7,171 nt of DNA from Candidatus Shapirobacteria bacterium UBA2283 (lineage in GTDB: Bacteria > Patescibacteriota > Microgenomatia > UBA12405), in contig DDWP01000076.1 in assembly GCA_002345725.1 (NCBI GenBank), forward strand, positions 1-7,171, given 5' to 3'. The notes below the pieces were generated by a model that worked only from the letters and a program-made list of their open reading frames with translations, did no database searches and had not been told where the DNA came from. Both the position numbers and the translations under genes were made by a program. Each line of letters opens with the position of its first letter. Position 1 is the stretch's first letter. Positions 1 to 4,783 of the stretch are shown here, in pieces.

Positions 1-236
1 GTCACTGTCACTTCTTTCTTTAAATAGTCATCTAAATCTACCTTAGTACTCGTCATATTCACTATCTCATCGTTGGTTTTTAGCAGATATTCATCACCGA
101 TCTTTGTCGTCACCACTCCGGTCTTGCTGACTATTTTTTCTTGTATTTTTTCTTCAGCTGTTTTGCTTTGTTCTGTTGCAGTGCAGCCTCCCAGAAACAA
201 CGCTCCAATTATCAGTCCCAGAAATATTTTTTTCAT
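1..236 (-). CDS. Small lipoprotein, N-terminal fragment (cut by window edge)
   Basis: The ATG is at 236-234 and the frame stays open to base 1, giving 78 complete codons; the 3' end lies outside the window. The N-terminus is a lipoprotein signal: Lys2-Lys3, a hydrophobic stretch at residues 4-15, and a lipobox Leu15-Gly16-Gly17-Cys18, so Cys18 should be lipidated after signal peptidase II cleavage. A charged linker (about 20-38) follows, then a beta-rich start of a domain (GVVTTKIGDEYLL, then a VDLDDYLKKEVTVT stretch). That pattern resembles small OB-fold-like domains in CPR lipoproteins, but this is only an impression from a fragment. The gene starts 11 nt after the stop of the 132-residue gene, so it is probably the last visible operon member. 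No Shine-Dalgarno site is visible; the upstream bases belong to a 7-nt repeat. Confidence 0.8.
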   Translation of the reverse strand, partial: MKKIFLGLIIGALFLGGCTATEQSKTAEEKIQEKIVSKTGVVTTKIGDEYLLKTNDEIVNMTSTKVDLDDYLKKEVTV

Positions 237-239
237 ATT

Positions 240-262
240 TTTAGAATTTAGGGTTTAGAATT
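240..262. repeat. 7-nt-period repeat TTTAGAA/TTTAGGG at the end of the 132-aa gene
   Basis: Three units in register, TTTAGAA (240-246), TTTAGGG (247-253) and TTTAGAA (254-260), with a partial fourth. On the minus strand it encodes the last residues and TAA stop (250-248) of the 132-residue protein and fills most of the gap before the lipoprotein start. Confidence 0.7.
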
Positions 263-646
263 TTTAACAATTACTACCTTGTGTCTTTCTTTCAGTTCTT
301 TAAAACTATTTAACCATACGGTTACTTCTTTTGTGGCCGCAGACTCAGTCGCTGTAGTAATTGTCATTTCTAGAGTCATTGGTGCGATATATTTATCCAC
401 TGTGAACCCTTCTCCCTTATACGGCAACAGTCTCCATAAGGGATAATCGTCATTTGGATTGATCGTCGGTGTTGCCTCAGCTGTTGGTACTGCTGTCGGT
501 ACCATTGTCGGTATCGCTTTAAGACTTTCGACTTTCGACTTTCGACTTTCTTCGTTTTCCCCATATTTAATCTTCACTGTTCCCATAATCAAAATTATTA
601 GAATTAGATACACAAATACTTGGTATTTTTTGAGTTTCTCCATCAT
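248..646 (-). CDS. Single-pass membrane protein with short extracytoplasmic domain, function unknown (132 aa)
   Basis: A short N-terminus (MMEKLKK) precedes one hydrophobic helix at about residues 9-23, giving a likely N-in/C-out topology. Residues 31-43 (ESRKSKV region) are encoded by a perfect GACTTTC heptanucleotide array. A Pro/Thr-rich linker of tetrapeptide repeats follows (AIPT, MVPT, AVPT, about 44-64), then a compact domain at 65-130 starting DDYPLWRLLPYKGEGF. There are no cysteines. I do not know its function; such PLW-LLPY domains seem familiar from CPR hypothetical proteins next to VirB4-like genes, but I cannot verify that here. The start overlaps the previous stop as ATGA, with a second ATG immediately after; AAGAGA just upstream is a possible weak ribosome site, so translational coupling is likely. 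The last residues (KNSKP) and the TAA stop lie in another 7-nt repeat. A surface or pilus-associated subunit is plausible but unproven. Confidence 0.8.
   Translation of the reverse strand: MMEKLKKYQVFVYLILIILIMGTVKIKYGENEESRKSKVESLKAIPTMVPTAVPTAEATPTINPNDDYPLWRLLPYKGEGFTVDKYIAPMTLEMTITTATESAATKEVTVWLNSFKELKERHKVVIVKNSKP
483..518. repeat. Degenerate 12-nt tandem repeat encoding x-[IV]-P-T linker
   Basis: Three 12-nt units, each starting GTTGGTA or GTCGGTA (483-494, 495-506, 507-518), with differences in the last bases. On the minus strand they encode the tetrapeptides AIPT, MVPT and AVPT, the start of the Pro/Thr linker between the membrane anchor and outer domain of the 132-residue protein. 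The period is a multiple of three, so copy-number change would alter linker length without breaking the frame. Confidence 0.6.
523..550. repeat. Perfect heptanucleotide tandem repeat (GACTTTC)x4
   Basis: Four identical GACTTTC units at 523-529, 530-536, 537-543 and 544-550. It is inside the 132-residue gene just after the membrane helix and encodes most of ESRKSKVES. Because 7 is not a multiple of 3, a change of one or two units shifts the frame. This is the only array in the window with all units identical, which suggests recent expansion. Confidence 0.85.
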
Positions 647-1581
647 TCTCTTGTTGCGGGTGTTATTAATATTACTTTTGCTGGCCCTGTCGCTAGCTGA
701 GAATTACCGTTTAAAAAATAGAATGGCCAGACCACTTTTGATTTAAAGTCGTAAATATATCCTAGATTATAGTCATATATTTCTACTTTTTCTAACTCCA
801 CATCCTCTCCTGATAATTCATATTCTTGCCCTCCATTTATTTCCCATATTTTTATATCTTCCGCTCTAACTTTTTTTAAACTATCTAAGCTAATTAGTTC
901 CTTTTCTTCGCTTTTAACCACTTTTTCAAATGGTATCTGTCCTTGTATTTTTGCCAGTTTTCCGTTTGTAAAATAGTTAGCTATTATTGGATGGCCATTA
1001 AACATGGCGACTGGCACACCCTCAAATACATAATTGGCTCTCAGTTCTAATGCGTCAAACTTATCCCTTGTTGCCGATACCCACCATGGGTAGAGAAACT
1101 CTTTGTATCTAATTTCGACACTTCCCATCCCAATTCCATTATTAACCTCTTGAAGTTGCTCCATCATATTTTCTAGCAGTCCCTTGATTGTCATATCATC
1201 TAAATCGCCCTCTTCTATTTCATCGGCCGTTTCTATGTTTCGGCTAAATTCATACCTGTCTGCCGTATCATATATTTTGAAAAACTGCCCCACTGGCATT
1301 GCCCCACCGATTAACACGTTTCTTATCTTTGCTTTATCATCTTCACTCCAGTTTTTACCTTGAACGATCATCGCCTTAGTTTTTTTGTATTCTTTTTCCT
1401 CATCTATTTTCCATTCGATTTCTTTAGGAGTTTTCATTATAAATTCAGCCTCTGGTCTCATTAGTTTTCTTTCTTTTATTGGCTCACCATTTTCATCTTT
1501 TCTAAAAACAGGCCAAAACAATACTAGTAGAAAAACAACCAGTAATGTTCCCAGTATTATCAATATCTTTTTATTTGTCAT
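643..1581 (-). CDS. Single-pass membrane protein with large extracytoplasmic domain, function unknown (312 aa)
   Basis: Residues 1-5 (MTNKK) are followed by a strongly hydrophobic helix at about 6-23 ending LFWPVF, then a Lys/Glu-rich stretch and a mixed alpha/beta domain to residue 312. The hydrophobic segment lacks a signal-peptidase site I would trust, so it is probably a membrane anchor with the domain outside. The region about 230-308 (SLDSLKKV, then VELEKVEIYDYNLGY, then VVWPFYFLNG and VILITP) has the strand pattern of YycH/YycI-like or PepSY-like extracytoplasmic modules. This is a weak resemblance and not a family call. There are no cysteines. The ATG at 1581 is 2 nt after the stop of the peptidase gene and no clear Shine-Dalgarno is present. 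The TGA stop overlaps the next start. Its place between the wall hydrolase and the 132-residue protein suggests a subunit of the same envelope complex. Confidence 0.82.
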   Translation of the reverse strand: MTNKKILIILGTLLVVFLLVLFWPVFRKDENGEPIKERKLMRPEAEFIMKTPKEIEWKIDEEKEYKKTKAMIVQGKNWSEDDKAKIRNVLIGGAMPVGQFFKIYDTADRYEFSRNIETADEIEEGDLDDMTIKGLLENMMEQLQEVNNGIGMGSVEIRYKEFLYPWWVSATRDKFDALELRANYVFEGVPVAMFNGHPIIANYFTNGKLAKIQGQIPFEKVVKSEEKELISLDSLKKVRAEDIKIWEINGGQEYELSGEDVELEKVEIYDYNLGYIYDFKSKVVWPFYFLNGNSQLATGPAKVILITPATRE

Positions 1582-1583
1582 TT

Positions 1584-4500
1584 TTATTTTGTGTAAGGAT
1601 TACACGATATTCTGTCACAACACCCTGTCAGATTTTTTGTTAATTTAAACTTTTGCATCAAAGAATCAGATATAGATATTGGCAATGAACCTCCCCTAAT
1701 ATCATAATGTAAATGGTTTCCTGTAGAGCTACCTGTGTTGTTTACTGTCCCTATTGCATCACCAGCCTTAACCTCTTTTGTCGTCCAGTCAGGAGGAGAC
1801 GGCATGTGGGCATATCTAGTAGAAAAGACTGTTCCATTGCATTTTCCAGTAACATCCACATAATATCCATATATTGCGTTTGATCCGGCCCTTGCGATTC
1901 CATTGTGCGTGGCTACTATTGTCCCCGTATAGCCAAAATCAACCGCATTGGCCATACTTTTATGAGAGTATTTTGCACAAGACGGTCCCTGGGTAATATT
2001 GGTTAATATTGATTTGGCATCACCAATTAATGGTAATCCATCTGGACAACCATCAGGTATTGTTTTCGGGTCTAGTGGTGGTAATGGCACATCACCGACA
2101 ATTTCTCCAGTACTCTCCGCCATTACTTCACACAAATATCTGTCCCCATCGTCTACGACCACTACTAGGTCTGGTCCAGATTCTGATCCGCTTCCTCCCG
2201 ACCCTTCGTTTCCGGACCCACCATCAAAGTTAATGGAATCAGGTAATGGTGCCGAGGATATCCACCCCCAAGTTGACCTTAGCTCTTCGACATAAGCTCT
2301 TCCAGTTGTCCCGTCGACCACTTCATCAGGGTCACATCTTCCACTTAAGTAATTCGTTGAAAATGCAAGCCAATAGTCTTGTTGAGCTAGTGCCGGACAT
2401 CCCGAAGCTGGATCAAGTTTTAAAAACTCTTCTATCTGAGCGTTAAAATCTTCATAAGGTTCATATATTATTCCAAAGTCGGCCAACTCAACACTAAAAC
2501 CATCATAATTACTTGCCCCAGATTCGTGTAACCATGCCCACAGTGCATAATCCGGATTTTTTCCGGCTTCTTTCGCCTTTTTTACTACATCATTAAAACA
2601 CAACTCAGCATTTTTTCCTCCGCCAGTTCTCCATCTTTCCGCTACACTAATAAAGTTTTGTTTATCGACATTTGTACCCGTCTGGTCTGGCACAGTCGTG
2701 TCACAATTTATGTCTCCACCTGGCACGACCTCCTCCTCAGGTCCAATATAGATACAATAACCACCACCGACGTACCTGTTGGCTACCCAAGGTAAAATTT
2801 GATTTAAAGTTATAGAGCTAGATCCTGCCACCATCGACAATCCAAACACAATTACTGCCACCGCCGCCCCAGTAAGTATTAATCTTGCCTGCATAAAGGC
2901 AAAGAAAGCAAATAGTGCCCCTATTCCGTACACCGCTAGTTCCATTCCTCCACCCACCAACCCCCCAAATTTGTCTTTTAGACCCAGTTCTCCCAGGTCC
3001 CAATTCATTTTCTTCAGGAAACCGTCTATCGCCGCTTTTCCTACTTTTATTATCTTCCCTCCAGCCCACATTAATGCCTGAGCAGCAATTATTACTAGCG
3101 CCACTACCCAACCCACCACCGGGACTGCCGAAGCTGCACCGGCCGCTGTTACTGCCGCGGTTGACCCTGCTGCTGTAGTTGCCGCTGCTGTCGCTCCTGC
3201 TTTTGCCGCGGTTGCCGTAGCTACCTTTCCTGTCGCCAGAATGCTCTTTAGGGCTATCATTGTCCCTTCTTTTAGTCCATGAGTGGCAATCTGTGAAGCC
3301 ATTGCCGCTGCCATTTCCGCTGTTGTTTGCGTTCCAAAACTTGCAGCAAATTTTTCCATCCCCGGCACCATTTTTCCAACCAATCTTAACGGGTTAAGAG
3401 CATTGATTCTTGCCTGTATACCAGCAATTTTCTGTACTGCCCCTATCGACTGAAATTGTCCACCAAGTTGATTTGCCGTTTTGCTTAGTTGACTTACGGC
3501 TTTCACTTTTCCCCCAAGACTCGCATCAAGTTCAGCCAGCTTTCCAGGCAGTTTTGCTACATTTCGTAGTCCACCCTTAATTGACCGTGTCACCATCTTT
3601 GCCTCTTGTGCCACTTCTGTTACTTGCCTTTCGGTAAAACCATTTTTAACCATTGTTCCTCTCATTTCTTCGTGGTCTCGTTTTGTCACTACAAGCTCCC
3701 TCACTATCCTTACTTCTCCTAGGTTAGCCCCATGTCGTAACATTTCTCCTCTTATCTCCCTCAGTTCTTTCGCTGACGAGCTATTCCTTAATTCACTAAT
3801 CTCGTTTTTTACTGCTTTTTCCAATATCGACAGTTTTTGAACTTTTTCCTGGCTTATCGGTCTGCCTTTTCTTGTTGCTTTGTTTTCGTAGATCGGTGTA
3901 GCTTCCTCATCGTTAACTGTCACTGTTATTTTTCCAGTGCTGTCTTCAGTTATTTTTATTGGATTCTTATTATCATCCGCTTCGTTCCATGGTCTTGCTA
4001 CTTCGTCTTCTATTTCTCTTCTAACACTTCTTTTCAATTCTGTCTGTTCCGTTTCCGTAACTTCTCCAATTATCTCTCTGTATCTCGCTGTAGTTTCTCT
4101 AACCAAAGTGTCAACCTGCTCTTCAACCCTCCTCTGATCAGCAACCTCTTTTTTCAATAATTCAACCTCTTCCCTTATCTCTTGTGCCTCTTCTTTGCTT
4201 TTTTTTTGCCCAAGTTCCTCACCTCTAATCTCTATCGGCTTTTCCTCAACTATTGCTTCAACTACTTTGTCTACTACCTGTTCATCCGCCTCTTTTCCGA
4301 CAATCAGTTTAACTTCCTTTTTTATTTCTACTTTTTCAATGACTGGCCACAACTCTTTTACTGCTTGTTCTTTTTGTTGTGCAGTTAATCTCTTTTGTCC
4401 TTGAATAAAATCTTCAACAGCCTTTTTCCCTCGTGGAGCTCCATCTTGTTTTAACGATTCTTTGTCCCAAGCTTCCAACAAACTCTCTAGTTCTTCACTT

Positions 4501-4766
4501 GTTAGAGCCTTCGACTCCATCTTGATCTCATCTAAAGCGATTTCAACCTTTTCTTCAGCTTTAATTTCCGGTTCAATTTCCTGTAACCTACTAATTATCG
4601 CTTCACGGCCTTCTTTTTTCAGATCGTCCCAGTCTTTACCCAAAATGTCTTGACACACCTTTTGTAGTTCTAGATTGTTTTCAAAATCGGTCGTCGGATC
4701 TCTTAATATCGCTAATACATCACCAATCAAATAGATTTCTTTTGCCGTGATATTTGTCCGTGCCAT
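1584..4766 (-). CDS. Multidomain VirB6/TrbL-like membrane protein with lysozyme-like and M23 peptidase domains (1060 aa)
   Basis: Numbered from ATG 4766-4764; TTG (4772) and GTG (4769) are in-frame alternatives. Residues 1-400 are charged, mostly helical with coiled-coil stretches (about 180-260), and should be cytoplasmic. An Ala/Thr-rich stretch (about 482-546) leads into hydrophobic segments at about 549-568, 608-626 and 629-648, recalling VirB6/TrbL proteins. The rest is probably extracytoplasmic. Residues about 700-836 resemble a lysozyme/transglycosylase fold with HESGASNY, where Glu748 is the candidate catalytic acid. A Gly/Ser linker (about 848-865) follows. Residues about 928-1023 form an M23 (LytM-like) peptidase with zinc ligands and catalytic residues His935, Asp943, His987 (YAHM), His1018 and His1020 (HLH), all present; His-to-Asp spacing is that of the H-x7-D subtype. 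It likely opens peptidoglycan for a type IV secretion-like channel. The exact membrane topology is unsure, because the Lys-rich loop at 569-607 conflicts with a simple three-pass model. Confidence 0.85.
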   Translation of the reverse strand: MARTNITAKEIYLIGDVLAILRDPTTDFENNLELQKVCQDILGKDWDDLKKEGREAIISRLQEIEPEIKAEEKVEIALDEIKMESKALTSEELESLLEAWDKESLKQDGAPRGKKAVEDFIQGQKRLTAQQKEQAVKELWPVIEKVEIKKEVKLIVGKEADEQVVDKVVEAIVEEKPIEIRGEELGQKKSKEEAQEIREEVELLKKEVADQRRVEEQVDTLVRETTARYREIIGEVTETEQTELKRSVRREIEDEVARPWNEADDNKNPIKITEDSTGKITVTVNDEEATPIYENKATRKGRPISQEKVQKLSILEKAVKNEISELRNSSSAKELREIRGEMLRHGANLGEVRIVRELVVTKRDHEEMRGTMVKNGFTERQVTEVAQEAKMVTRSIKGGLRNVAKLPGKLAELDASLGGKVKAVSQLSKTANQLGGQFQSIGAVQKIAGIQARINALNPLRLVGKMVPGMEKFAASFGTQTTAEMAAAMASQIATHGLKEGTMIALKSILATGKVATATAAKAGATAAATTAAGSTAAVTAAGAASAVPVVGWVVALVIIAAQALMWAGGKIIKVGKAAIDGFLKKMNWDLGELGLKDKFGGLVGGGMELAVYGIGALFAFFAFMQARLILTGAAVAVIVFGLSMVAGSSSITLNQILPWVANRYVGGGYCIYIGPEEEVVPGGDINCDTTVPDQTGTNVDKQNFISVAERWRTGGGKNAELCFNDVVKKAKEAGKNPDYALWAWLHESGASNYDGFSVELADFGIIYEPYEDFNAQIEEFLKLDPASGCPALAQQDYWLAFSTNYLSGRCDPDEVVDGTTGRAYVEELRSTWGWISSAPLPDSINFDGGSGNEGSGGSGSESGPDLVVVVDDGDRYLCEVMAESTGEIVGDVPLPPLDPKTIPDGCPDGLPLIGDAKSILTNITQGPSCAKYSHKSMANAVDFGYTGTIVATHNGIARAGSNAIYGYYVDVTGKCNGTVFSTRYAHMPSPPDWTTKEVKAGDAIGTVNNTGSSTGNHLHYDIRGGSLPISISDSLMQKFKLTKNLTGCCDRISCNPYTK
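3129..3323 (-). other. Ala/Thr-rich low-complexity segment of the 1060-aa membrane protein
   Basis: This part of the gene encodes about 65 residues dominated by Ala, Thr and Gly (roughly residues 482-546) directly before the first strongly hydrophobic helix. Codons for Ala vary (GCA, GCG, GCC, GCT), so composition rather than DNA slippage appears to be kept. It may be a membrane-lining or amphipathic region; whether it crosses the membrane decides the topology of the protein. Confidence 0.5.
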
Positions 4767-4781
4767 CACCAAATTATATCA
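4766..4781 (-). promoter_or_regulatory. Candidate extended -10 promoter giving a leaderless mRNA
   Basis: Reading the minus strand, TGATATAAT (4781-4773) is a perfect extended -10 (TGnTATAAT). Six bases separate TATAAT from the ATG at 4766, so transcription would begin at or next to the start codon. No good -35 is present; the best is TTGGAA with a 19-nt spacer. There is no Shine-Dalgarno site for this ATG, which fits a leaderless message. A chance match in an AT-rich gap is possible, and the gene may also be read from the upstream virB4 transcript. Confidence 0.35.
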
Positions 4782-4783
4782 GC

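Noticed and set aside
376..564. 62-codon minus-strand frame inside the 132-residue gene
   Set aside because: It is the same DNA read in another frame, basic and Gln/Arg-rich with no domain; it matters only as the frame reached after repeat slippage.
643..646. TGA recoding (Gly or Trp) at the end of the 312-residue gene
   Set aside because: The TGA is in a normal ATGA overlap with the next start, and no in-frame TGA interrupts any of the genes; Trp is encoded by TGG.
459..746. Plus-strand open frames of 60-140 codons across the window, such as this one
   Set aside because: They lie opposite well-supported minus-strand genes, have low-complexity hydrophobic or Ser/Leu-rich translations, and no ribosome sites or domain pattern.
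1584..2666. Phage endolysin or tail-associated lysin in a prophage
   Set aside because: The hydrolase domains are fused to a large membrane and cytoplasmic part and sit directly after a VirB4-like ATPase; no phage structural genes are present.
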